64,000 nucleotides of DNA, from positions 623,556-687,555 of the forward strand of contig CP129486.1 of assembly GCA_030584005.1 (NCBI GenBank). Direction: 5' to 3'. The stretch comes from Bdellovibrionota bacterium (GTDB lineage Bacteria; Bdellovibrionota_C; UBA2361; JAFLCA01). The position numbers were made by a program, and so were the translations under genes. The notes under the pieces were generated by a model, which worked only from the letters and a program-made list of their open reading frames with translations, did no database searches and was not told the DNA's origin. Positions 9,809-18,168 of this stretch are shown piece after piece; positions within the stretch are counted from its first letter, which is position 1; each line of letters begins with the position of its first letter.

Positions 9809-10123
9809 TTGGCCTGTGGAGGCTGAAAAACCCGCATTCTACACCACCATAAACCAACACACCGGGGCACCCCTTCGGAGAGCAAGCCAGACTTGGGCTC
9901 GAGTCCCCCTCATACACAACATCCTCTAGCCCACAGCGCAGGCTGACGTGAGCGAAGGTTTGATTATACCCGATCCTCATTCGATTCGCATGCGGGGCCC
10001 CTCATCGAGGGGGAGCTCTAGTTCGGTGTATCCCTAGAATCTCTTTTTTAAATAGCTTCTCGCCACGCCGAGCTTGGAGCGATTTTTAAATGGCCCTGGA
10101 CGGGGCCATTTAAAAAATTACTT
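9809..10123. other. Intergenic region between mltG and the VWA operon
   Basis: Both flanking genes are on the minus strand, so this 315-base gap holds the promoter of the VWA operon (near its left-hand start at 9808) and the region after mltG. I see no convincing ORF. It contains a small hairpin CCCCTC-ATC-GAGGGG near 9998-10012, a half copy of the palindromic repeat found at 41762, and the nested inverted repeats listed separately at 10031-10130. Confidence 0.6.
10021..10039. repeat. Half copy of the CTGAATAAGTTCAG palindromic repeat
   Basis: GTTCGGTGTATCCCTAGAA here matches GTTCAGCGTATCCCTAGAA at 41781-41799 at 17 of 19 positions. Only the right half of the palindrome is present. It looks like a degenerate member of the family at 24387 and 41762. 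Confidence 0.45.
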
Positions 10124-10130
10124 CTAGGGA
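10031..10130. repeat. Nested inverted repeat
   Basis: The ends TCCCTAGAA (10031-10039) and TTCTAGGGA (10122-10130) are perfect inverted copies. Inside is a perfect 14-bp stem: TTTTTAAATGGCCC at 10083-10096, loop TGGACG, and its complement at 10103-10116. The right end overlaps the stop codon of mltG at 10124. The stem carries its T-run on the 5' side on both strands, so it is not a textbook terminator, although it may still end mltG transcription. The terminal inverted repeats give it the look of a small non-autonomous insertion. Confidence 0.5.
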
Positions 10131-11152
10131 GCCGGTTGCGGCGCTGCTCCGCGTCCGCGTTGATAGCGATTCACAGCTTCATTGTGCTCTTCAAGCGTTG
10201 CCGAGAAAATATGGCCCCCCATACCATCAGCTACAAAGTAAAGGTAAGAGGTTTGCGCCGGCTCGACCGCCGCTTTGATCGCGGACTCTCCGGGGTTGCA
10301 AATCGGTCCCGGGGGTAACCCCCATCGTGTATACGTATTATAGGGATGATCAGTCTCCAAATCCGTCTTGGTCAGGTTGCCGTTAAAGTTCTTAATTCCG
10401 TAAATTACCGTTGGATCCGACTGCAACTTCATCCCCTGCTTTAAGCGATTATGGAACACAGAGGAAATGGTGGCTTGCTCCTCAAACTTCCCCGTTTCTT
10501 TCTCGATGATCGACGCTAACGTAATGACCTCATGGCGCGACAGCATTAGCGCATCGGCATTCGCACTGACTTCCGGGGTCCAACGCTTCTCTCCCTCTTC
10601 AAGCATCTGCCAAATGATCTGTTTAGGGGTAACAGGCTTTGAGAATTCATAGGTGTTGGGAAAGAGATATCCCTCGAAACTGTCTGCATTAATGCCTGCA
10701 GCGATCAGCAGCCTGCGATCGGTAAGCGCGGGGTCAAATACCGACTGTGGGAGGAGCTGGGCCTGCTCAAGGAGCGTCCCATACTCCCATATGCTCTTCC
10801 CCTCGGGAATTACCACCCGACGCTTAAGTACCTCGCCCTTAATAAGTTTGTTGAGGATCTCTAACGGGGTCATCGAGGGGGAGAACTCATATTCGCCGGC
10901 GCTGATGTCAGTATCGACTTTGCGCACCCGAGCCAGAATCTCCAGCGCCCATGCGTGCCGGACCACATCACGCTCTTTGATGAGCCTTGTAATATCCTTG
11001 AATGAGGAGCCTTGGGGGATCTCAACCAACACTACACTCGTGTTCTTGGCATCAACTGCTCGTAAAAAGGCACGACTCAGGAACCCATAGGCAAGGATTG
11101 CAACTATTATCGGGATCCCGATAAACAAGAATAGTCGAGTAATGGTTCGCAT
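10124..11152 (-). CDS. mltG: Endolytic murein transglycosylase MltG
   Basis: MltG (YceG) cuts nascent glycan strands in the periplasm and so sets their length. From the ATG at 11152 the protein is 342 residues, the usual size. It has an N-terminal membrane anchor (residues 5-25), a LysM-like segment (VEIPQGSSFKDITRLIKERDVV) and the YceG catalytic block LASIIEKETG with the expected Glu, then FHNRLKQGMKLQSDPTVIYG. An in-frame TTG at 11215 directly follows the ruvX stop, but would put 21 polar residues before the anchor, so 11152 is preferred. It lies downstream of ruvX on the same strand. Confidence 0.95.
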   Translation of the reverse strand: MRTITRLFLFIGIPIIVAILAYGFLSRAFLRAVDAKNTSVVLVEIPQGSSFKDITRLIKERDVVRHAWALEILARVRKVDTDISAGEYEFSPSMTPLEILNKLIKGEVLKRRVVIPEGKSIWEYGTLLEQAQLLPQSVFDPALTDRRLLIAAGINADSFEGYLFPNTYEFSKPVTPKQIIWQMLEEGEKRWTPEVSANADALMLSRHEVITLASIIEKETGKFEEQATISSVFHNRLKQGMKLQSDPTVIYGIKNFNGNLTKTDLETDHPYNTYTRWGLPPGPICNPGESAIKAAVEPAQTSYLYFVADGMGGHIFSATLEEHNEAVNRYQRGRGAAPQPAP

Positions 11153-11215
11153 GGTTGCTACTTTAATCGAACACTTGCTGCCATGGGAAAAGTCATCGGC
11201 CACAATCCGACACAA

Positions 11216-11656
11216 TCATATCGATTGGTCGACCTCCTGGTTGAGCACATGCTCCCCAATAGGCACCGTCTTTCCATCTAAGAAAGACTGCAAGAGTATA
11301 GATGCGGAACGCGCATCAAGCACCCCCTTCTCTCCTCCCTGAGCAATCCCCTCAAGGGCAGAAGCCTCGCAGGTAGAGGAAAACTCATCAACAAAGATGA
11401 ACGCTGCCGTTACACGTCGCTGCAGTCGGCGGGCGAATCTCACACATTTGCGAGCTTGCGGACCCAAGGTGTTGTCCGCATTCAGCGGGATGCCGACAAT
11501 GACCTGGGTTACCTTCTCCTTGGCTACTAGCTCGACAATCTGTCGCTCCGCTACTCCCCTACCGCGTTCAAACCATCCTATCGGGCGAGCCAGCCGGCCC
11601 TGCGAGAGCGCAGCGCCGACTCTCTTATCACCGATATCGAGGGCAAGGATGCTCAT
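11216..11656 (-). CDS. yqgF: Putative pre-16S rRNA nuclease / Holliday junction resolvase YqgF
   Basis: The YqgF/RuvX family has an RNase H-like fold and matures the 5' end of 16S rRNA; older annotations call it a Holliday junction resolvase. The start chosen (ATG 11656) places the family N-terminus SILALDIGDKRVGAALS directly after the Met, with the first catalytic Asp in LDIGDKRVG. VGIPLNADNTLGPQA and VDEFSSTCEA are the next family motifs. The length, 146 residues, is normal. An ATG at 11713 would add 19 residues with no family support. mltG follows 63 bases downstream. Confidence 0.88.
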   Translation of the reverse strand: MSILALDIGDKRVGAALSQGRLARPIGWFERGRGVAERQIVELVAKEKVTQVIVGIPLNADNTLGPQARKCVRFARRLQRRVTAAFIFVDEFSSTCEASALEGIAQGGEKGVLDARSASILLQSFLDGKTVPIGEHVLNQEVDQSI

Positions 11657-12037
11657 AGCAGAATGATGTCCTAACCTTAATTCTGATTCGAGCTTTGTGA
11701 GCCGCGCCAGCATTAAGGGAATGTGGCCGACACCTCGGCGCTTAACCGGTTAGTGTACCAACGAAGTGCACAAACAAAGTTTGGAAAACCTATTGTCCGT
11801 CAAATCCGCACTTGAGTACATTCAAGAGAATTCTCTATATTGACGACCTAACGCAAATGGGAGCTGGCTTGGAGAAGCTATTGCGTGTCGATAGCCTGCT
11901 GCTTGAATGGTTGCATTTTCAAACGACAGCGGGGCTGGGTCCGACATCCAATAGCATAACGTTCACACGCTTCCCAATCGAGGATATTTCGAACAACGTT
12001 TGATGGCGATTGGCGTCACTTTTGAGGTAGGTAAAGT
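11657..12037. other. Divergent intergenic region, yqgF / M23 peptidase
   Basis: About 380 bases between two divergent genes, so promoters in both directions are expected. I cannot point to a clear -35/-10 pair. A 63-codon frame at 11812-12003 starts with TTG, has no Shine-Dalgarno and no recognisable content, and I do not call it. A good Shine-Dalgarno (GAGG at 12024-12027) precedes the TTG start of the M23 gene. Confidence 0.5.
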
Positions 12038-13411
12038 TTGTTAGCGTCACGAATTGGTGATCGATGGCTCCCCTGGATCCTGATCACCCTCACCGCACAA
12101 GCAGTGTTTTTGGGGATCGGCATATACCTGCTATCTGCTCGTCCTGCGAATGAGTTCGCATTTGAACTACCTGCAATCGCGCCGTCATCCTCGGAGCTTG
12201 CCGCGTCGGAGGTTGAGCAGCTTGTAGTACCCCACAGCGATATACAGCCCTCGCAAGTTCCGCCCCCACCCCAAGTGGATGCGCAGACCTATACCGTCCA
12301 ACGCGGTGACACATTAGCAAAGATATGGACTAAGGCAGGCGCTGCGTATGCCTCCGCCATAGCCGCCGAACGAGCACTCAAGGCGCTTGATAAAGAGGCA
12401 CTCACGATCCGACCCGGCGATGAGCTGCGCCTGTTCGTCAACGATGATAGCGGCACAGCTGCAATTACCCGCATGGAGCGCGAACTTAAGGGAGGGAAAT
12501 TACTTATCCTAGAGTCGACGAACGGCACGGAGTACGCGGCACGTTATGAAGAGTTGCCGACCACCGCTGTGGAGCGCACCGTATCCGGATCGGTTACATC
12601 ATCGATCAGCCATGCTGCGGTCAATCTGGGCGTTCCCTACGACGTAATTGACGACGTGGTAGACCTCTTTGGCGCCCGCGTTTCCTTTCACCGTTCCATG
12701 CAGCCAGGTGACACCTTCACCCTCGTATATGAAGAACTGGTTGCCGCGGATGGAGAAGTATTAGTAGTCAAGCCGCTCAAAATGGCATCTCTTGGCATGC
12801 AGGGAGCTTTACTTGCTGCGGTCCGACATGAGGGCACCGATGGCAACGCTTACTATTTTGATGAACGGGGAGAGCAGCTCGGCAGTTACTTTCTCCGCTA
12901 TCCTGTCAATTTCTCGCGCATCTCTTCAGTGTTCTCCAAGGCTCGATTCCACCCCGTACTGCAGCGCCATAAGCCACATCGCGGTGTAGACTTCGCTGCG
13001 CCTGTCGGGACGCCCGTGCGCGCCGTGAGTGACGGAGTCGTTGTTCGCGCCGGTTATAATGGAGGAGCCGGCAATATGGTGACAATTCGTCACTGCGATC
13101 GCTACACGACCCAATATATGCACCTCTCTAAGATATCCGCCGGGCTCCGAGCGGGAACTCGAGTATCGCGCGGACAGGTTATCGGAGCAGTGGGCAGCAC
13201 CGGCCTTGCCACTGGCCCACATCTCCATTTTGAACTGTTCGACCGTGGAACCTATGTCGACCCGCTTGGCGCACAGTTGCCCCGTCTTGTCGTTAACTCT
13301 CAGCAGATTCCGCAAACCGTCCTCGCTCAAGCACTCAACGCCCTTAAGCGCGAACACCAGAGCGTAGTTCTAGCGGCTGAAAAGTCCGAGACGGGCAAAG
13401 CTGCCGCCTAA
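12038..13411 (+). CDS. M23-family periplasmic peptidase with LysM-like domain
   Basis: A 457-residue murein endopeptidase-type protein. It starts at TTG 12038, supported by GAGG ten bases upstream. One N-terminal membrane anchor (residues 12-33) is followed by a Pro-rich linker, then a LysM/OapA-type segment (TYTVQRGDTLAKIW, near 87-100). The C-terminal half carries the M23 (LytM) zinc-peptidase domain, with HRGVDFAAPVGTPV giving the first His and Asp ligands and GPHLHFELF giving the HxH ligand. All metal residues are present, so it is probably an active peptidoglycan endopeptidase rather than an EnvC/NlpD-type activator. It is the MepM/YebA architecture. Confidence 0.9.
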   Translation: MLASRIGDRWLPWILITLTAQAVFLGIGIYLLSARPANEFAFELPAIAPSSSELAASEVEQLVVPHSDIQPSQVPPPPQVDAQTYTVQRGDTLAKIWTKAGAAYASAIAAERALKALDKEALTIRPGDELRLFVNDDSGTAAITRMERELKGGKLLILESTNGTEYAARYEELPTTAVERTVSGSVTSSISHAAVNLGVPYDVIDDVVDLFGARVSFHRSMQPGDTFTLVYEELVAADGEVLVVKPLKMASLGMQGALLAAVRHEGTDGNAYYFDERGEQLGSYFLRYPVNFSRISSVFSKARFHPVLQRHKPHRGVDFAAPVGTPVRAVSDGVVVRAGYNGGAGNMVTIRHCDRYTTQYMHLSKISAGLRAGTRVSRGQVIGAVGSTGLATGPHLHFELFDRGTYVDPLGAQLPRLVVNSQQIPQTVLAQALNALKREHQSVVLAAEKSETGKAAA

Positions 13412-13526
13412 CCGCAACAGGGTACTTGACACCTCTCCACGCATCGTAGGCCGATAGATGCCACCTTGGAGCCGTGCACGGGCCTGATGAAGATTTCGAT
13501 GCTGTCATGTGCTACGTTACACACGC

Positions 13527-14807
13527 ATGCCTGATCAATCTTCCCCTGCGATTGCAATTCTCACCATTGGCAATGAACTGCTCGATGGGAGAGTACGCGA
13601 TACGAATGCATCCACATTAGCCGACCTGTTGCGTGCCAGGGGTTTTGTTATCGAATCGATAGCAACAGTCAATGACGATGCTCGTGCAATCAAAGACGCG
13701 CTCTCCTTTCTTTTCTCCCGCACCACATGCGTCCTCGTGTCCGGGGGGCTCGGTCCAACCTCTGACGATCTCACCCGTGACGCCGTCGCTGAATTTTTTG
13801 GCGTGCCACTGCAGCGGGACCCAAATGTGGCTGCGCATCTAGAACGCTTCTTTGCCGCACGCAAACGCACGATGAATGCTACTAACCTGCGCCAAGCCGA
13901 TTTTCCCCTGGGGGCCGAGGTACTTCCTAACGCACAGGGCACAGCACCCGGGTTCACTCTATGCAGGGCGAGCCACAATCAGAGGATTTTCTGCCTTCCA
14001 GGAGTACCGCACGAACTCCTGCATATGTGTACTGCTGAAGTGCTGCCCCTGCTTTCCAAGTATTTTCAATCACTCACTCCTCAGGTTACCGGGATGCTCA
14101 AGATATTTGGACGGACCGAGTCCGATGTCGCTGCTGCGATTGAGAGGATCGTGCTGCCCGAGCGTTTGCATGTTGGATACCGTGCATCATTCCCTGAGGT
14201 ACACCTCACTTTCGTATCTCCCTGCGGGGACTCCGAGTCCGTACATGCCGCCCTGAACGAGGCGCGCGCCGCAATTGGCAGCGAGTATGTGTTTACCGAG
14301 GACCCGGAAGAGTCTATTGAGGCCCTTCTCGTCAAGCAGTTGAAGGCCACAGGCCATACACTTACCTGCGCAGAATCCTGTACCGGAGGGATGATAGCGG
14401 GCAGGATTACCTCGGTCGCAGGCGCCTCTGAGGTGTTCCATGGTTCGATTGTGAGCTATCAAAATCAGGTCAAAGTGGATCAACTCGGGGTCTCTGCATC
14501 AATCCTGGACAGACACGGCGCCGTGAGCGCTGAATGTGCGGAAGCGATGGCCCGCGGCGCGCTCGACAAGTTTCTAGCCACCTACGCACTCGCTGTCACC
14601 GGGATCGCCGGGCCAAGCGGAGGAAGTGTGGAGAAACCTGTAGGAACCTTCTATGTGGCGCTTGCAACAAATGATAGTTGTCAGGCCTTCCGATATTTCT
14701 TCATGGGCAGCCGGGGAAGAATCCGCACGTATGCAGCGACAACAGCCCTTGATGTAATACGCCGTGCACTTGCTGGTCATCCTCTCCGCAACGGTACTCC
14801 ATCATGA
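13527..14807 (+). CDS. cinA: CinA family protein (MoCF-like domain plus NMN amidohydrolase domain)
   Basis: Two-domain CinA of normal length (426 aa). The N-terminal molybdopterin-binding-like domain shows ILTIGNELLDGRVRDTN and SGGLGPTSDD. The C-terminal PncC-type domain shows CAESCTGGMIAGRIT and ALAVTGIAGPSGG. The C-terminal domain deamidates nicotinamide mononucleotide; the N-terminal domain is linked to ADP-ribose hydrolysis in some CinA proteins. The ATG at 13527 fits the family start better than the GTG at 13509. The stop codon overlaps the next gene's start by four bases (ATGA), so translation is coupled with the RNA methyltransferase. Confidence 0.94.
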   Translation: MPDQSSPAIAILTIGNELLDGRVRDTNASTLADLLRARGFVIESIATVNDDARAIKDALSFLFSRTTCVLVSGGLGPTSDDLTRDAVAEFFGVPLQRDPNVAAHLERFFAARKRTMNATNLRQADFPLGAEVLPNAQGTAPGFTLCRASHNQRIFCLPGVPHELLHMCTAEVLPLLSKYFQSLTPQVTGMLKIFGRTESDVAAAIERIVLPERLHVGYRASFPEVHLTFVSPCGDSESVHAALNEARAAIGSEYVFTEDPEESIEALLVKQLKATGHTLTCAESCTGGMIAGRITSVAGASEVFHGSIVSYQNQVKVDQLGVSASILDRHGAVSAECAEAMARGALDKFLATYALAVTGIAGPSGGSVEKPVGTFYVALATNDSCQAFRYFFMGSRGRIRTYAATTALDVIRRALAGHPLRNGTPS

Positions 14808-16030
14808 CCGACAGTATCGTCGAATTGGAGATTGAGGCTCTCGCTTACGGGGGCAGCGGAGTTGGTACGGTGACCAATGGACCGACTGCGTTAAAGGGCA
14901 AACGTGGATTTGTTCCATTCAGCGCTCCGGGCGATCGGGTGCGTGCACGAGTCGTCAACGATAAGCAAACGTTCGTGGAGGCTGCGCTGCTGCAGGTGCT
15001 CCATCCATCCGATTACAGGACCTCCCCGCGATGCCAGTACTTTGGCGCATGCGGGGGGTGCGACTATCAACACATCACATTGCAAGCGCAGCGGGAAGCC
15101 AAGCGCGCACTAGTAGAGAGCACATTGCTGCGACAGTTCAAGGTGATTCCGCAACAGGGAGTGACGCTGATCGGAGCTGAGCTTCCGGGTTGGGAGTATC
15201 GTCGCCGAATATCGTTACATGTCGATGCGGCTGGCAACATGGGGTTCTACCGCCCTAGATCTGGCGAGGTAGTCGCAATCGCCCAATGCGCTATCAGCAG
15301 CCCAGAGATCAACCGGGCAATCGGCCTGCTGGTAGAGCCGATCGGTAAGCTCGCCCCTTTGGTGGCCGGCGTGATCATAGAAGAGACCCAACAAGGGCCA
15401 TCAATTCTCATCAAGCCGCGAGTTCCAACAGCGGAGAACGACCGACAGCTGGATTCGCTCAGGGGCATATTTCCATCCCTGCACATAGAGAGCATTGAAA
15501 AACGTGAGAGTGAAGACGCTGAAACTCTCGGTCATTTTTCCCAAGTGAACGCTGCGGCCAACAAGTTGCTCGTATCAACCATATGCGAGCGGCTCTCTGT
15601 TTCCCCAATCCTTGAGCTATACGCTGGTTCGGGTAACTTCACATTACCATTGGCACATAGAGGTGCACAGCTCACCGCCGTAGAGGTGGATAAGACCTTG
15701 GTGCGCCAGGCTCAGCTCCGAGCTCAGGAGGAAGGGCTTCAGAATCGCATCACCTTTCTCGCAGTTAGTACGGAAGCATTCTTGAGATCTTATACGCCGC
15801 GAGGCACCATACTCCTTGATCCCCCACGGTCCGGCGCAAAGGTGTTCGCACAAAGAGCCTCGCCGAATCAAGTGGAAAGGATAGTGTACGTCAGCTGTAG
15901 CGTTCCAACTCTGGGCCGTGATCTGCAAATTCTCAGCAAGAATGGCTTCCAGGTACATCACACCGACGTGCTTGATATGTTTCCCCAGACACACCACGTG
16001 GAGACCATTACAGAGCTCGTGCCGGCTTAG
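14804..16030 (+). CDS. TrmA/RlmD-family 23S rRNA or tRNA m5U methyltransferase
   Basis: A class I SAM-dependent RNA (uracil-5-)methyltransferase (408 aa). An N-terminal TRAM domain (residues 1-60) is followed by an iron-sulfur cysteine cluster (C-Q-Y-F-G-A-C-G-G-C near 77-86, fourth Cys near 163). The C-terminal Rossmann domain has ILELYAGSGNFTLPLA for SAM binding, DPPRSG, and the catalytic Cys in YVSCSVPTLGRDL. The family usually has SCNP/SCDP at that point, so the Ser after the Cys is a small deviation; the Cys itself is kept. The cluster suggests an RlmD/RlmC-like rather than TrmA tRNA enzyme, but I cannot fix the substrate base. Confidence 0.88.
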   Translation: MTDSIVELEIEALAYGGSGVGTVTNGPTALKGKRGFVPFSAPGDRVRARVVNDKQTFVEAALLQVLHPSDYRTSPRCQYFGACGGCDYQHITLQAQREAKRALVESTLLRQFKVIPQQGVTLIGAELPGWEYRRRISLHVDAAGNMGFYRPRSGEVVAIAQCAISSPEINRAIGLLVEPIGKLAPLVAGVIIEETQQGPSILIKPRVPTAENDRQLDSLRGIFPSLHIESIEKRESEDAETLGHFSQVNAAANKLLVSTICERLSVSPILELYAGSGNFTLPLAHRGAQLTAVEVDKTLVRQAQLRAQEEGLQNRITFLAVSTEAFLRSYTPRGTILLDPPRSGAKVFAQRASPNQVERIVYVSCSVPTLGRDLQILSKNGFQVHHTDVLDMFPQTHHVETITELVPA

Positions 16031-16042
16031 CCGCGACCAAAA

Positions 16043-16064
16043 ATTCCAGCTGGTTCGCTGGAAT
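16043..16064 (+). terminator. Hairpin after the RNA methyltransferase
   Basis: ATTCCAGC (16043-16050) and GCTGGAAT (16057-16064) form an 8-bp stem with a TGGTTC loop, 13 bases after the methyltransferase stop. No T-run follows, so this is a possible terminator or mRNA-end stabiliser only. Confidence 0.4.
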
Positions 16065-16130
16065 CGACAGGAGCGGTCTGGAGTGAGAAAGTCCGCGACC
16101 GACATTCTGATGACAAACGTCATAGGATGC

Positions 16131-16170
16131 TATAAGTGGTATCAAAGAGCTGCTTTTGAAGCCACTTATA
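16131..16170 (-). terminator. Long hairpin at the 3' end of the SGNH gene
   Basis: TATAAGTGG (16131-16139) and CCACTTATA (16162-16170) pair perfectly. TCAAA and TTTGA pair again just inside, giving about 14 bp in total. It lies nine bases past the SGNH hydrolase stop codon, in a convergent gap, and may serve both strands. It has no clear T-tract. Confidence 0.45.
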
Positions 16171-16178
16171 AGAGCAAT

Positions 16179-17279
16179 CTAAAGAATTGCGTTAAGTTGT
16201 GCGCCGAGGAAGGGAGTAATGGCATCCGCGATGACCCGATGTCCGGCAGGGTTTGGATGGCAATGATCATAGAAAAGCGCAGAGGCCTCAGCGGACCTCA
16301 GAATCGGATAGAGGTCGAACACCGGAACATCAATGGCATGGGCGATCTTTTTTAGTTCCGTTTGCGGCGCAGTATCCTCAAACTCCGATTCAAGTTGAAA
16401 GAGGACAGGAAAGGCCACAATGACTAAAGGAATCTTTGCGGAATCCGTGAGCGAATGCAGTCGTGTCAGCTCACGCCGCACGACATCCCAAGACTCTTCG
16501 AGCCAGGCAGATCCCCAATCGTAGCGGGCCTGTGCCACGAGCTCGGCAAAGGCATCTTTACTCGTGCGCCACGGCAGCCGTGCAGCGCTCGGGACCCATT
16601 CAAGGTGCCTCCGTGCATGGGTCTGAATCCAACGATACTGCTGTAAGCGGACGAACAGGGTATCTACGAGTATGCTGTGGCGACGGATCCAGCCCCGATC
16701 GCCAATTTCACCGGCAAAACCCCATGGTGGACGACTGTCATTTAGGTAAAAGGCAAGCACTACAAGGTCTGGTTGGACCTGAGGAGCAAGATCCTCGAAT
16801 AGATTCACCTCCTCAGTAATACCGACATTAGCGATGCCGGCATTTATTACCTGAACCGACGGTACGTGCACCTGATGCAGCGACCGTTCGGCAATTCGCA
16901 CGAAGGTTTCCTGATCCGGTACGGAATCGGCGGCGGTTATGGAGTCGCCTAGGACGAGAATACGCTTTTCGCCTTCGGGCTTCGGCGAGGAGAGCTCCCG
17001 ATGCCTGAGCCCCAGAGAGTTGATATGCAGCTCAATGTCACGCTGCGAGAGATAGTGATTGCGAATCACTACATGAGCATTCGGAACATAGCGACGACCT
17101 CGGCTACTTGTGGTAACCAAGAATTCAGGATCGGCCTCAAATGAACTTGCCGTGGTGGCGCCCTGCTGAACCACAAAAGCAACCTCTTCCCGAAGATAGA
17201 GCTCGATAAGCAAAAGCGAAACGAGCAGGCTCCCAAGGGAAAGGGTGACCCTGCCGAGTAGGGAGGATTGCCTTGCCAC
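16179..17279 (-). CDS. SGNH/GDSL-type hydrolase, membrane anchored
   Basis: A 366-residue esterase/lipase-like protein. The GTG start at 17279 lies four bases past the ankyrin gene's stop, so the two form an operon. An N-terminal signal-anchor spans residues 8-28. Block I is V-L-G-D-S-I-T-A near residue 110 with the nucleophile Ser; a block III-like Asn lies in YLNDSRPP; block V is D-H-C-H-P-N-P-A-G-H near residue 340 with the catalytic Asp and His. The fold suits an O-acetyl-esterase or acyl-esterase acting in the periplasm. The substrate cannot be told from the sequence. Confidence 0.85.
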   Translation of the reverse strand: MARQSSLLGRVTLSLGSLLVSLLLIELYLREEVAFVVQQGATTASSFEADPEFLVTTSSRGRRYVPNAHVVIRNHYLSQRDIELHINSLGLRHRELSSPKPEGEKRILVLGDSITAADSVPDQETFVRIAERSLHQVHVPSVQVINAGIANVGITEEVNLFEDLAPQVQPDLVVLAFYLNDSRPPWGFAGEIGDRGWIRRHSILVDTLFVRLQQYRWIQTHARRHLEWVPSAARLPWRTSKDAFAELVAQARYDWGSAWLEESWDVVRRELTRLHSLTDSAKIPLVIVAFPVLFQLESEFEDTAPQTELKKIAHAIDVPVFDLYPILRSAEASALFYDHCHPNPAGHRVIADAITPFLGAQLNAIL

Positions 17280-17283
17280 AGTC

Positions 17284-17880
17284 CTATCCGGGTCTATCAG
17301 CTTTCGCCGCCGGGTTCGTGGCGGCAGCCGGCACCTGCATAATCTTTCTTATCTCATCGCTCTTGGCGACTTCCATTGCCGTTTTATTTGCGCTGTTCTT
17401 GAGGTTCACAGAGGCTCCCACTGCAATTAGAAGTCTCACCATGGTCTCATTGCCTGCAGCACTTGCCAGATGCAGCGGAGTATTGCCCGCCTTATCGGTA
17501 GGATTCAGGGGATGCCCGTAGTCAATACAGACTTTAGCAACAGCATCACCACCCTTTACATCTTCCCCTGCCAGGATGTGCAGCGCCGAGTAGCCCTTGT
17601 TATCGGAAGCATCGATGCGCGCATTCCGCGAGGCGAGGAGCCGCACAAGCTCGATATCACCTTTCTTCACCGCCAAAAGAAGCGGTGTACGACCCTCACT
17701 GTCCGGCAGCTCGGTGTGGGCACCTAGCTGCAGTGCTTTTTCGGCGTAGGCGAGATCCCCCTGCTGCACTGCCATGCCGAGCGCGGCATTGAGATCGTAG
17801 AATGGGTCATCCGCCTGCGCCATCAGCGAGGTGGCGGCGCATGCTGTAATAACAATAATGAGCGTCGTAATTCGGTGCAT
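17284..17880 (-). CDS. Secreted ankyrin-repeat protein
   Basis: From the ATG at 17880 (GGAGG seven bases upstream on the coding strand) the protein has a signal peptide MHRITTLIIVITACAATSLMAQA and about five ankyrin repeats: LNAALGMAVQQGDLAYAEKA, GRTPLLLAVKKGDIELVRLL, GYSALHILAGED, GNTPLHLASAAGNETMVRLL, and a final degenerate NKTAMEVAKSDE. It is a periplasmic protein-binding scaffold. It is the first gene of an operon with the SGNH hydrolase, so the two may work together; that is inference from the four-base spacing. Confidence 0.88.
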   Translation of the reverse strand: MHRITTLIIVITACAATSLMAQADDPFYDLNAALGMAVQQGDLAYAEKALQLGAHTELPDSEGRTPLLLAVKKGDIELVRLLASRNARIDASDNKGYSALHILAGEDVKGGDAVAKVCIDYGHPLNPTDKAGNTPLHLASAAGNETMVRLLIAVGASVNLKNSANKTAMEVAKSDEIRKIMQVPAAATNPAAKADRPG

Positions 17881-18168
17881 GGGGCCTCCTGCGGTCATGT
17901 ATAACTCATTCTCTAAACCGACTGCCACCCATCTAGAAATGATTCTTAGCCGCGAATCGGCATGAAGCTGAACCTCCGCCTATCGAGGAGCTCGCCAAAG
18001 CACACCGAACGGCAGCGGGCATGGCAGGAGAAAGGGTGAGGAATTGTTGACGAATGCTGACTTACAGCATGACAAGGGGAGCTCACAAAGTGGGCCTCTT
18101 GAGCAGGCTGCCGCGAGCCATGAATGGGCGAATAGTTCCAAGTACTCCTTTCCACGTCGTACACTTGT

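Noticed and set aside
11812-12003. 63-codon frame in the yqgF/M23 spacer
   Set aside because: TTG start, no Shine-Dalgarno, no recognisable protein pattern.
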